This document shows positions 21,259-30,282 of a DNA stretch of 64,000 nt, piece after piece. Below the pieces are notes generated by a model, which had not been told where the DNA came from, did not search any database, and worked only from the letters and a program-made list of their open reading frames with translations. Where the stretch lies: assembly GCF_029239295.1 (NCBI RefSeq), contig NZ_JAQZBC010000005.1, positions 62,001-126,000 of the forward strand. Reading direction: 5' to 3'. The DNA is from Sphingomonas sp. (GTDB taxonomy: Bacteria > Pseudomonadota > Alphaproteobacteria > Sphingomonadales > Sphingomonadaceae). The position numbers were made by a program, and so were the translations under genes. Every line of letters begins with the position of its first letter. Position 1 is the stretch's first letter.

Positions 21259-22419
21259 CTATTCGCTCCGCGCCAGCTTCTCCTCGGTGCGGGTCAGCGC
21301 CGATCGCACGCCGGGCTCGGGCGACACATTGGTGGCGAAATAGGCGACGCCCGTGCCGGCTGCCCGATCGACCCACAGGCCCGATCGCAGGCCATAGGCC
21401 TCCCCCGCGTGGCCGATCCGTGCCCGCGCATCGCCCACCGGATCATCGCGGCAGGCCGGCAGCGGCGTCGCGGTAAAGCTCACCGCCAAGCCATAGCGGC
21501 AGTTGAACCCACCCGCCCGCACGCCGCTTTCGGCCTCCTCATTCTGCACGCCATTGCTGCCGTCAAAGGTCCATTCGGGCGTCGTCAGCACGCGCATCGA
21601 TGCCGGCGACAATAGCCGCACGCCGTCCACCGCCCCGTCGCTCAGCAGCAGCCGGCCGATCGTCGCCAGACCCCGCATCGAAATACGCAGCCCGCCCTGC
21701 GGCGAGAACAAGGCGCCGTTACGCCCCGCCTGCCAGGTGGTTAGGTCGCAGCTCCCGTCCTTCGCCGGCGTCACCGGGCAGCCGGCGATGAACGCCTGCT
21801 CGTCGAGCACCGGCTTTCCCGCCTCATACAGCACCACCGCCCGCGCCTTCGCGTCGGTGCTGCACGTCGCCCAGTTGAAACACGCATCCAGCTTCAGCGG
21901 CGCCAGCACCAGCCGCTGCATCAGCCGGTCGAACCGCTCGCCGGTGGCACGCTCCATCACGCTCGCCACCACCGGAAAGTTGAGGTTGGTGTAGCGGAAG
22001 AACTGCCCCGGCGCATGCTGGCCGTCCCACGCCTTCGGATCGGCGACCGCCCCCTCGACCCCCTCGTCCAGCGCGATCAGATAACCGGCATTGTCGGTCA
22101 GGCTGGAACGGTGCGACAGCAGCAGGCGTAGCGTGATCGGCACGTCGGGAAAGCGCGGGTTGCGCAGCCGCCACCCCAGCAGGTGCGATACGTCGGCATC
22201 TAGGTTCAGCACCCCCTGCTCCACCAGCCGCATCACCCCGATTGCGGTCACCAGCTTGGAGATGGAGGCGATCCGCACCGGATCGTCCGCCGTGACCGCC
22301 CGGCCGGTCGTGGCATCGGCAACCCCGCGCTGGTCGATCGCGCTCACCTGCGCGGTGTCGAACGCCACCCGCACGCTCGCCATCGGTTCACTCGCAGCAG
22401 CCAGCATCATCAGCAGCAT
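21259..22419 (-). CDS. Serine hydrolase (beta-lactamase/class C-like, secreted)
   Basis: Signal peptide MLLMMLAAASEP; RIASISKLVTAIGVMRLVEQGVLNLDADV (SxxK) and YTNLNFPVVASVMER (YxN). Confidence 0.9.
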   Translation of the reverse strand: MLLMMLAAASEPMASVRVAFDTAQVSAIDQRGVADATTGRAVTADDPVRIASISKLVTAIGVMRLVEQGVLNLDADVSHLLGWRLRNPRFPDVPITLRLLLSHRSSLTDNAGYLIALDEGVEGAVADPKAWDGQHAPGQFFRYTNLNFPVVASVMERATGERFDRLMQRLVLAPLKLDACFNWATCSTDAKARAVVLYEAGKPVLDEQAFIAGCPVTPAKDGSCDLTTWQAGRNGALFSPQGGLRISMRGLATIGRLLLSDGAVDGVRLLSPASMRVLTTPEWTFDGSNGVQNEEAESGVRAGGFNCRYGLAVSFTATPLPACRDDPVGDARARIGHAGEAYGLRSGLWVDRAAGTGVAYFATNVSPEPGVRSALTRTEEKLARSE

Positions 22420-22479
22420 CGGCCCTTCTCCCCCCTCTACCTTCGCGCCCGCTTCCGCGACAGAAAACGATCGACTTAA

Positions 22480-22489
22480 TTGTGCACAA
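22480..22489. promoter_or_regulatory. Perfect palindrome TTGTGCACAA, candidate MarR/OhrR-family operator
   Basis: ttaaTTGTGCACAAcggtaa lies between the divergent starts at 22419 (-) and 22545 (+). Confidence 0.45.
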
Positions 22490-22544
22490 CGGTAATCCTG
22501 CCGCTCATGCTGCCACACACGAGCAGCAACCGGAGAGGACCGCC

Positions 22545-23456
22545 ATGACCATCCTGCTGCATCAGTATGACAGCTCGCCCTTTTCCGAAAAGGTGCGTGT
22601 GTGCCTGGGGATCAAGCAACTCGCCTGGACCGCGGTTGATCAGCCGGTGATCATGCCGAAACCCGATCTGCTCGCGCTCACCGGCGCTTATCGCCGCATT
22701 CCGGTGATGCAGATCGGCGCGGACATTTACTGCGACAGCGTGCTGATCGTGCCCGAGCTGGAACGCCGCTATCCAACGCCGTCGCTGTTCCCGGCCGGCA
22801 ATCCCGGGCTGGATCAGGCGCTGGCGCAATGGACCGACCGCTCGTTCTTCCAGGCCGCGGTGGGCGTTATCTTCGGTGGTCTTGGCGACAAGGTCGATCC
22901 GGCCTTTCGCGCCGACCGCGAGAAATTGAGCGGCGCGCCGTTCAACCCCGAGGCGATGGCCGCCGCCGTCCCCTATATGGCTGCGCAGCTGCGCAGTCAT
23001 GCCGCCTTGATCAGCGAGCAGCTCGCCGACGGTCGCGCCTTCGTGGCAGGCGACCGACCGGGGCTCGCCGACGCCAATGCCTTCTACAATCTGTGGTTCG
23101 TGCGCTCCTTTCATGCGCCCGCGGCAGAGGCGTTCCTCGACCTGCCGTTCCTGTCTCCTTGGTACGATCGAGTCGTGGCGATCGGGCACGGCGATCGACG
23201 CATCGGCAGCCGGGAGGACGCGCTTGAGACCGCCCGCACCTCGACGCCGGCACCAGTCAGCGTCGATCCGGCGGACCGGGCGATGGCGGGCAAGGACGTG
23301 ACGGTCTCCGCCACGGACTACGGGCGCGATCCGGTTGCCGGGCGACTCGTCGGCTCGTCCCCGCATCACTGGTCGATCGCGCGGGAGGACGATCGTGTCG
23401 GGTCGGTCGTCGTCCACCTGCCGCGTCTCGGCTTTGCACTGACCACCACCAGCTGA
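22545..23456 (+). CDS. Glutathione S-transferase family protein
   Basis: MTILLHQYDSSPFSEKVRVCLGIKQLAWTAVDQP...YRRIPVMQIGADIYCDSVLIVPELERRYP; C-terminal GST domain. Confidence 0.92.
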   Translation: MTILLHQYDSSPFSEKVRVCLGIKQLAWTAVDQPVIMPKPDLLALTGAYRRIPVMQIGADIYCDSVLIVPELERRYPTPSLFPAGNPGLDQALAQWTDRSFFQAAVGVIFGGLGDKVDPAFRADREKLSGAPFNPEAMAAAVPYMAAQLRSHAALISEQLADGRAFVAGDRPGLADANAFYNLWFVRSFHAPAAEAFLDLPFLSPWYDRVVAIGHGDRRIGSREDALETARTSTPAPVSVDPADRAMAGKDVTVSATDYGRDPVAGRLVGSSPHHWSIAREDDRVGSVVVHLPRLGFALTTTS

Positions 23457-23548
23457 ATCTTGCGCCGCAGCGCCAGTGAATGGCGGAAAGATGCGGAACG
23501 GCCGCGTCGGCAACGATAAATAAACCCTGACGGCGTAACCGGGGTGCC

Positions 23549-25897
23549 GTGAAGATCCCGCTCACCCCCGGTTATCCCTCCGTGTCGCTATGGCAGCTGC
23601 TGGGGATTCGGGAGGGGCAGGACCCTGCCTTGTGGAGCCGCCTGCGCGCTACCCAGCTGTTCGTGGGGCGGCGACTCGCGCTGTTTCTGCTCGCCGCGAA
23701 TCTGTCGGGCGCCGTCGCGGTCACCATCCTGTTCGATCATGGCGTGCCGCATTGGTGGATCGCGACCTGGTTCGTCGGGCTGGTCGTCGTCGCCACGCTG
23801 GTGACGCTTCGCCGCCTAAACACCGGGCATCTGGCGGAGGGCAACGCCTCCTTGCAGGAGCTGCGCGACACCGCGCTCGAGGGGCTGGGGCTGGCCGCGA
23901 TCTGGAGCTTCCCGCCGCTCGTCTTTGCCGCAACTGCGCCCGCCGCGACGTTCGATTTGTGGATGATCCTGTCAGTGCTGATGACGGCCGCCGCGTTCGC
24001 GACGGCACCGCTCGTCCTCGCTGCGCTCACCTTCATCGGCGGGGTGGCGGCCGCCGCCATGCTGTTGTTGCTGCTCCAGCAGGCAGTCATGCCGGCGCTC
24101 GCCACGATGATCTTCGCCGTGCTGCTGATCGCCGCCTGTATTACCCGTGCCCGGTTCCACGTGATGCTGCGCGCGATCGAACTGAACCTGTCCGAAAGCA
24201 ATGAGACCGTCAGCCTGCTGCTCGGCGAGTTCGAGGACGCCCGCGCCGACTGGCTGTGGGAAACCGATGCGCAGCGCCGGCTCTGCCGGGTCAGCGCCCG
24301 CGTTGCCCAGGCGCTCGGCCATACCCCCGACCAGCTGGAAGGCGTGTCGCTGCTCAAGGCGCTCGCCAGGCCCAGCTGGGAAACCGGCGATTTCGCGCCC
24401 GGCCTCCGGCTGCTCGCCGACAAGCTGAAGCGGCGCGAGCCATTCCGCGATCTCGTGCTGCCGGTGGTGGTCGGCGACACGCAGCATTGGTGGGAAATCA
24501 CCGCCAGCCCGCGCTTCGATGAAACGGGCCGCTTCGTCGGCTTTCGCGGCGTCGGCTCGGACGTGACCGAGCAGCGCGCCTCGGCCGACAAGATCAATCG
24601 TCTTGCGCGCTTCGACGCACTGACCGGCCTACCCAACCGTCTGTACGTCAACGAGGCGCTGGGTCGCGCGCTGGCCGACGCCGAACGCTGGGGCGGCCGC
24701 GCGGCATTCATGATGATCGATCTCGATCGGTTCAAGGCGGTCAATGACACGCTCGGCCACCCGATCGGCGACCGCTTGCTCGGCCGCGTCGCCGAACGGC
24801 TGGGCCAACTGATCAACGACAATGAACTGATCGGCCGGCTCGGCGGGGACGAGTTCGCGGTGGTGGTCAATGACGCCAGCGATCCCAAGCGGGTCGAATC
24901 GCTTGCGCGCACGATCATCGACACCCTGTCGCAACCCTATGAGGTTGATCAGCACACGCTCTACATCGGCGCGTCAGTCGGCGTCGCCACCTCGCCGCGC
25001 GACGGGCGCACCGCCGAAACGCTGATTCGCTCGGCCGATCTGGCGCTGTACCGGTCGAAGGACGCCGGCGGCGGCGTCTTCCACGCCTATGAGCCGCAGC
25101 TGCACGTCGATGCGGAGGAGCGCCGCGTACTCGAGATCGCGCTGCGCAAGGCGCTCGATCGCGGCGAGTTGCAGCTCGATTACCAGCCCGTCGTCGACGC
25201 CACGACCGAGCGGCTGGCGGGGTTCGAAGCGCTGCTGCGCTGGCACAATCCCGAATTCGGCACGATCTCGCCCGCCAAGTTCATCCCTATCGCGGAGGAA
25301 ACGCAGCTCATCGGCCCGATCGGCGAATGGGTCGTGCGCACCGCCTGCGAGGAGGCTGCCAAATGGCCCGAGGACGTGCGCATCGCGATCAACGTGTCGC
25401 CCGAACAGCTGCACAATCCCAATTTCGTCGCCGTCGTCGCCCGCGCGCTCGCCAGCACGAAGCTGGCGCCTCACCGGCTTGAGCTTGAGGTCACCGAAAG
25501 CGTCTTCATGCGCGAGGGTACCGGCGCGGTGAAGGTATTGGACCGGATTCTGGAGCTGGGGGTCCGGCTCAGCCTGGACGATTTCGGCACCGGCTATTCC
25601 TCGCTCGGCTATCTGTCGCGCACCCGCTTTTCGTCGATCAAGATCGACCGCAGCTTCGTCACCGCGGCGGCGAAGGGCGTGCCGGAGGCGCTGGCGATCA
25701 TCCGCGCGGTGGTGGCACTCGCCGGCAGCCTGGGCATGGCGACCACGGCCGAGGGCGTCGAAACGTCCGACGAACTGACGCTGATCCGTGCGCTCGGCTG
25801 CTCGAAGATCCAGGGCTTCTACTTCGGGCGGCCGCTGCCGGTGGTCGAGGCACGCGCGCTCGCGGACCGCACGAAGCCCGCCTTTCGTGCCGCTTGA
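23549..25897 (+). CDS. Membrane PAS-GGDEF-EAL c-di-GMP signalling protein, GTG start
   Basis: N-terminal TM segments; GGDEFAVVV; FEALLRW, LEVTES, DDFGTGYSSL, IKID, AEGVET. Confidence 0.96.
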   Translation: MKIPLTPGYPSVSLWQLLGIREGQDPALWSRLRATQLFVGRRLALFLLAANLSGAVAVTILFDHGVPHWWIATWFVGLVVVATLVTLRRLNTGHLAEGNASLQELRDTALEGLGLAAIWSFPPLVFAATAPAATFDLWMILSVLMTAAAFATAPLVLAALTFIGGVAAAAMLLLLLQQAVMPALATMIFAVLLIAACITRARFHVMLRAIELNLSESNETVSLLLGEFEDARADWLWETDAQRRLCRVSARVAQALGHTPDQLEGVSLLKALARPSWETGDFAPGLRLLADKLKRREPFRDLVLPVVVGDTQHWWEITASPRFDETGRFVGFRGVGSDVTEQRASADKINRLARFDALTGLPNRLYVNEALGRALADAERWGGRAAFMMIDLDRFKAVNDTLGHPIGDRLLGRVAERLGQLINDNELIGRLGGDEFAVVVNDASDPKRVESLARTIIDTLSQPYEVDQHTLYIGASVGVATSPRDGRTAETLIRSADLALYRSKDAGGGVFHAYEPQLHVDAEERRVLEIALRKALDRGELQLDYQPVVDATTERLAGFEALLRWHNPEFGTISPAKFIPIAEETQLIGPIGEWVVRTACEEAAKWPEDVRIAINVSPEQLHNPNFVAVVARALASTKLAPHRLELEVTESVFMREGTGAVKVLDRILELGVRLSLDDFGTGYSSLGYLSRTRFSSIKIDRSFVTAAAKGVPEALAIIRAVVALAGSLGMATTAEGVETSDELTLIRALGCSKIQGFYFGRPLPVVEARALADRTKPAFRAA

Positions 25898-25934
25898 ACA
25901 GTCGCGCGCGGGTCGCTAAGGGCCGTGTCGCTGC

Positions 25935-26011
25935 AGGGGTGTAGCTCAGCTGGTTAGAGCGTCGGTCTCCAAAACCGAAGGCCCTCGGTTCGAATCCGAG
26001 CTCCCCTGCCA
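25935..26011 (+). tRNA. tRNA-Trp (anticodon CCA), CCA encoded
   Basis: aggggtg...gctcagctggttagagc...tcggt-ctccaaa-accga...ctcggttcgaatccgag-ctcccct-gcca, upstream of secE-nusG. Confidence 0.95.
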
Positions 26012-26235
26012 AGCATCCCGTCCGGCCCCATGACCGGCGCGTTGCTTTCCCGCGCGCCCCGCTGGACATCGCTTTCCCCTACTATGCCCTGCGCCCTTGC
26101 TCTTGCCGGCGCGCATCGCTATTTCGCTGGACGCATCCGACAGCGCGGACGGCTTTTTCACCGTTTCCCTCCAGGGAAGCGGTAGAAGGCTTATGCCCCG
26201 TTTTCGGTATCGAACGATTTTAAAGGCTAAGGCAC

Positions 26236-26433
26236 GTGGCGAAGACGTCCCCGATCGAATTCATCAACCAGGTTCGCGCCGAGACCAAGAAGGTCGTCTG
26301 GCCGAGCCGGCGCGAAACGATCATGACCGGCGTCATGGTGATGATCATGACGACGATCCTGGCGCTCTTCTTCCTTGGCGTCGACACGGTCTTCAACGCG
26401 ATCGTCAACGCCCTGCTCAGCCTGGCCAAGTAA
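26236..26433 (+). CDS. secE: Preprotein translocase subunit SecE
   Basis: MAKTSPIEFINQVRAETKKVVWPSRRETIMTGVMVMIMTTILALFFLGVD. Confidence 0.97.
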   Translation: MAKTSPIEFINQVRAETKKVVWPSRRETIMTGVMVMIMTTILALFFLGVDTVFNAIVNALLSLAK

Positions 26434-26455
26434 GAAAAAAGGACGCGCCCGCAAC

Positions 26456-26992
26456 ATGCCACGCTGGTACATCATCCACGCTTATTCGGGCTTCGAGGGC
26501 AAGGTTCGCGACTCGATCATGGCCGAGGCGACCCGTATGGGCCTCGAGCAGCTCGTTGAGCGCATCGAAGTGCCGACCGAGACGGTGCAGGAAGCGCGTC
26601 GCGGCAAGAAGGTTCAGGTCGAACGCAAGTTCATGCCGGGCTATGTGCTCGCCAAGCTCGAGATGACCGATCAGGTCTATCACCTCGTCAAGAACACCCC
26701 GAAGGTCACCGGCTTCCTGGGCTCGTCGGGCAAGCCGCAGGCAGTGAGCGAGGCGGAAGCCGCCCGCATGCTGAACAGCAAGGAAGAGGCCGCCGCCGCG
26801 CCGAAGACCAAGATCAAGGTCGATTTCGAGATCGGCGATTCGGTCAAGGTGCTCGACGGTCCGTTCGCCAGCTTCAACGGCACGGTCGAGGAGCTCGATT
26901 TCGACAAGGCCAAGGTCAAGGTGTCGGTGTCGATCTTCGGTCGCGCCACCCCGGTCGAACTCGACTTCGAACAGGTCGAGCGCAGCAAGTAA
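26456..26992 (+). CDS. nusG: Transcription termination/antitermination protein NusG
   Basis: MPRWYIIHAYSGFEGKVRDSIMAEA...RKFMPGYVLAKLEMTDQVYHLVKNTPKVTGFLGSSGKPQ; KOW domain; ATG at 26456. Confidence 0.97.
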   Translation: MPRWYIIHAYSGFEGKVRDSIMAEATRMGLEQLVERIEVPTETVQEARRGKKVQVERKFMPGYVLAKLEMTDQVYHLVKNTPKVTGFLGSSGKPQAVSEAEAARMLNSKEEAAAAPKTKIKVDFEIGDSVKVLDGPFASFNGTVEELDFDKAKVKVSVSIFGRATPVELDFEQVERSK

Positions 26993-27002
26993 TCGCAAGG
27001 TC

Positions 27003-27043
27003 CGCCTTCCCCCTGCCCATGCGGCAGGCGGGAAGGCGCCTTT
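27003..27043 (+). terminator. Intrinsic-terminator-like hairpin after nusG
   Basis: cgccttccccctgcc-catgc-ggcaggcgggaaggcg, 15-bp stem with one bulged C, followed by cctttcg. Confidence 0.7.
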
Positions 27044-27080
27044 CGCAGCGCCGGTCACTACCGCGCTGCCCGCGCTTCCT

Positions 27081-27815
27081 TCATCGTTCGCTTGCCCGCC
27101 CGAAGCGGCGCTCCAGCCATGGCCGAACGATCAGCGCATTCACGTCGACCACCGCGTGCAGCAGCATCGCTGCCCATAACAGCCCGGTCGACAGGTACAG
27201 CCATCCCAGGCCCGCACCGACCAGGCTGACCGCGATCATCCCGCCGCGCCCCTGATACAGATGCGCCAGCGTGAACAGCATCCAGCCTGTGACGCAGCCC
27301 AGCGCCGCACTGCCGGTGACGATGGCGGCCAGCAGCGGCACGGTCAGGCGAAAGAACAATTCCTCGGCGATCCCGGCGGTCGCCGCCAGCACGAAGGCAG
27401 CGCCGGTCTCGCGGCGCGTCCGGGCGATCGCTGGCGAGCGGTAGGTGGGGCCGATCACACGCCACCGGCGCCATAGCGATACCGCCAGCAACCCCGCACC
27501 CAGCATGAAGCCGCCGCCGATCGCCAGCGCTGTCTCGCGCAATGCCGCGCCGCCAAGGGGAAGAATGCCAAAGGCGCCGTGAAGCTCGGGCGGCAGCACG
27601 GCCACCGCATCGATCCGGCCGATCAGCGCCAGCGCGACCAGCGAGGTCGCGCCATACATGCCGCCGATGCCCGCGGCCCAGCCGATCGACGCGCGGGGCC
27701 GCGACAGGGAGTCGCCGCGCACCGCACGCGCAATTCGCGCGGCGATGCTGCGCCGGCTCCGTACGCCATGGACGATCAGCGCGATCGCCGCCGCCAGCAG
27801 TACCGCTGCCAGCAT
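27081..27815 (-). CDS. CPBP family intramembrane glutamic endopeptidase
   Basis: GIAEELFFRLTVPLLAAI (EExxxR) and LLHAVVDVNALI; multiple TM segments. Confidence 0.88.
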   Translation of the reverse strand: MLAAVLLAAAIALIVHGVRSRRSIAARIARAVRGDSLSRPRASIGWAAGIGGMYGATSLVALALIGRIDAVAVLPPELHGAFGILPLGGAALRETALAIGGGFMLGAGLLAVSLWRRWRVIGPTYRSPAIARTRRETGAAFVLAATAGIAEELFFRLTVPLLAAIVTGSAALGCVTGWMLFTLAHLYQGRGGMIAVSLVGAGLGWLYLSTGLLWAAMLLHAVVDVNALIVRPWLERRFGRASER

Positions 27816-27856
27816 CAGCGCGCCCGGTTCACCGTAGCCCGGTCACGCGCGCCGCA

Positions 27857-28828
27857 TCAGCGGTCGAGCCGGTGCTCACCCTTCACCCAGCGCACCGTGC
27901 CGGACGAGGCGCGCATCACCACGCTCTCGGTGGTCATGATCTTGCCCTTGCGCTTCACGCCTTCCAGCAGCGATCCGTCGGTCACCCCGGTCGCCGCGAA
28001 GATGCAGTCGCCCTTGGCCAGTTCCTTCAGGTCGTATTGCTTGTCGAGGTCGGTGATGCCCCATTTGCGGGCACGCGCGCGCTCGTCCTCGTTGCGGAAC
28101 AGCAGCCGGCCCTTGAACTGGCCACCGACGCAGCGCAGCGCGGCGCAGGCCAGCACGCCTTCCGGCGCCCCGCCCGATCCCATGTACATGTCGATCGTCG
28201 TGTCGGGATCGGTCGTGGCGATCACGCCGGCAACGTCACCGTCGCCGATCAGCACCACGCCGCAGCCGATCGAGCGCAGCTCGGCGATCATCTTCTCGTG
28301 GCGCGGGCGATCCAGCACGCACACGATGATCTCGTTGGGCTGCAATCCCTTGGCCGCGGCGACTGCCTTCACATTCTCGGTCGGCGACTTGTCCAGGTCG
28401 ATCACGCCCTCGGGCAGACCCGGGCCGACCGCCAGCTTTTCCATGTACACGTCGGGCGCGTTGAGCAGGCAGCCTTCCTCGCCGATCGCCAGCACCGCCA
28501 GGCTGTTGGGGCCACCCTTGGCGCAGATCGTGGTTCCTTCCAGCGGATCGAGCGCAATGTCGATCCGCGGGCCGGTGCCCTGCGCCGCGCCGACCTTCTC
28601 ACCGATGTACAGCATCGGCGCCTCGTCGCGCTCGCCCTCACCGATCACCACCGTGCCGTCGATGTCGAGCGTGTTCAGCGCCTCGCGCATCTTCTCGACG
28701 GCGGCCGCGTCGGCCGCCTTTTCGTCGCCGCGCCCGATCAGGGTAGAGGCACCAATTGCCGCTGCCTCCGTCACGCGCACCATTTCAAGCACTAGAACGC
28801 GGTCGAGCACCTTGCTGGCTGTCGGCAT
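27857..28828 (-). CDS. glpX: Class II fructose-1,6-bisphosphatase
   Basis: VLDRVLVLEMVRVTEAAAIGASTLIGRGDEKAADAAAVEKMREALN...DPLEGTTICAKGGPNSLAVLA. Confidence 0.97.
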   Translation of the reverse strand: MPTASKVLDRVLVLEMVRVTEAAAIGASTLIGRGDEKAADAAAVEKMREALNTLDIDGTVVIGEGERDEAPMLYIGEKVGAAQGTGPRIDIALDPLEGTTICAKGGPNSLAVLAIGEEGCLLNAPDVYMEKLAVGPGLPEGVIDLDKSPTENVKAVAAAKGLQPNEIIVCVLDRPRHEKMIAELRSIGCGVVLIGDGDVAGVIATTDPDTTIDMYMGSGGAPEGVLACAALRCVGGQFKGRLLFRNEDERARARKWGITDLDKQYDLKELAKGDCIFAATGVTDGSLLEGVKRKGKIMTTESVVMRASSGTVRWVKGEHRLDR

Positions 28829-28933
28829 TCAATCCCCCAAAAAATCGTTGTTTCGCCGACGCGATAGGCATGTACCGCCACCGTGTCGAGACGCCGCTTG
28901 CCGGCTGACCGTGGGCGCGCGACAAGTGAACGC

Positions 28934-29542
28934 ATGGCGAAGCTGAAGGTTTATCGCACCCCGGCGGGATTCCACGATGCCTATGTCGCCGCGCCCAGCC
29001 AGAAGGCGGCGCTCGCGGCGTGGGGCAGCAGCGCCAATCTGTTTGCGCGCGGGCTGGCCGAACAAGTCACTGACCCGGCGCTGATCGCCGCCCCGCTCGA
29101 CCGCCCGGGAGAGGTGATCCGGGTCGCACGCACCATGGCCGACGCGACCGATCTGCCACCCGTCAAACGTCGCGCAAGCAAGGACGAAGGCAGGGATGGG
29201 GGCAGGGACGAGAGCAGCGATCAGGCCTCCGGAACGCGAAAAGCGGCCCCATCCGCGAAAGCGAAGCCCAAGGCCAAGAACAAGCCCAAGGCTAAGCCTG
29301 CGCCAAAGCCAAAGCCGAAACCGAGCCGCGCCGCGCTGGACAAGGCAGAGGCTGCGATCGAGGCGGCCGAGGCACGGCACAAGGCGCAGCGCGACGCCCT
29401 CCGGCGCGAGGAGCAGGCGCTCGCCGCCCGCCGCCGCGCGCTGGAAAAGGAGCAGGCGGAGGAACGCACCAGGCTCGACCGCGCCCGGCTCGCCGCGCGC
29501 GGTGACTATGAGGACGCGCTCGACGCCTGGCGCGGCGATTGA
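28934..29542 (+). CDS. TolA-like Lys/Ala/Pro-rich protein with conserved N-terminal domain of unknown function
   Basis: MAKLKVYRTPAGFHDAYVAAPSQKAALAAWGSSANLFARGLAEQVTDPALIAAPLDRPGEVIRVAR..., then KAKPKAKNKPKAKPAPKPKPKP and a coiled-coil C-terminus. Confidence 0.75.
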   Translation: MAKLKVYRTPAGFHDAYVAAPSQKAALAAWGSSANLFARGLAEQVTDPALIAAPLDRPGEVIRVARTMADATDLPPVKRRASKDEGRDGGRDESSDQASGTRKAAPSAKAKPKAKNKPKAKPAPKPKPKPSRAALDKAEAAIEAAEARHKAQRDALRREEQALAARRRALEKEQAEERTRLDRARLAARGDYEDALDAWRGD

Positions 29543-29555
29543 GCCCCGCATCGGC

Positions 29556-29581
29556 GCGTCCAGAACGCGCGTCCAGAACGC
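29556..29581. repeat. 13-bp tandem duplication (gcgtccagaacgc x2)
   Basis: Direct read: gcgtccagaacgcgcgtccagaacgc just after the stop at 29542. Confidence 0.9.
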
Positions 29582-29640
29582 GGTCGCGAGCGCCACATGC
29601 CCTCCCCCGCCCCGCGCCGATCTGCTAGCCCGATCGGGAC

Positions 29641-30267
29641 ATGGAGCCCGACACCATCCTTCCCGCCTTTGCCCCCTGGTTCGATCTAGCGGGTCTTGCG
29701 GTCTTTGCCGCATCAGGCGCGCTCGCGGCAACGCGGCGCGGGCAGACGATGGTGACGCTGCTCTTCTTCGCGCTGATCACCGGCGTCGGCGGCGGAACGC
29801 TGCGCGACCTGCTGATCGGCGCGCCGGTGTTCTGGATCGTCGATAGCCGTGCGGCCACGGTATGCCTGGCGGTGGGCCTGCTGATCTGGGTCACCCCCGA
29901 ACGCTGGTGGCGCGGGCAGGCGCTCGACTGGTTCGATGCCGCCGGGCTCGCCGCTTATGCGGTATATGGCGCGGCAAAGGCGATCGGCTATGGCGTGCCG
30001 CCCGTCCCCGCCTTCGTCATGGGGGTGGTCACGGCGTGCGTTGGCGGCATCATCCGCGACGTGCTCGCCAATGAACCCTCGATCCTGATGCGCCCCGAAC
30101 TCTACGTCACCGCCGCCGCGCTCGCCGCCGCGCTGTACGTCGGGCTGACCTATCTGGCGCTGCCGGGCTGGATCGCGGCAATTATCGGCGCCTCGGCCGG
30201 CTTTGCGTTGCGCGCCGCGGCGATCCATTGGCAGATCCATCTGCCCGCCTATCGCGGGCGGCGATGA
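29641..30267 (+). CDS. Trimeric intracellular cation channel family protein (UPF0126/YicG-like)
   Basis: GLAVFAASGALAATRRGQTMVTLLFFALITGVGGGTLRDLLIGA; second GGIIRDVL repeat. Confidence 0.92.
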   Translation: MEPDTILPAFAPWFDLAGLAVFAASGALAATRRGQTMVTLLFFALITGVGGGTLRDLLIGAPVFWIVDSRAATVCLAVGLLIWVTPERWWRGQALDWFDAAGLAAYAVYGAAKAIGYGVPPVPAFVMGVVTACVGGIIRDVLANEPSILMRPELYVTAAALAAALYVGLTYLALPGWIAAIIGASAGFALRAAAIHWQIHLPAYRGRR

Positions 30268-30282
30268 TCGCGCCCCTCCGGC

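Noticed and set aside
28934-29542. Calling this gene tolA
   Set aside because: Lacks the N-terminal TM anchor and TolA domain III; similarity is limited to Lys/Ala/Pro-rich composition.
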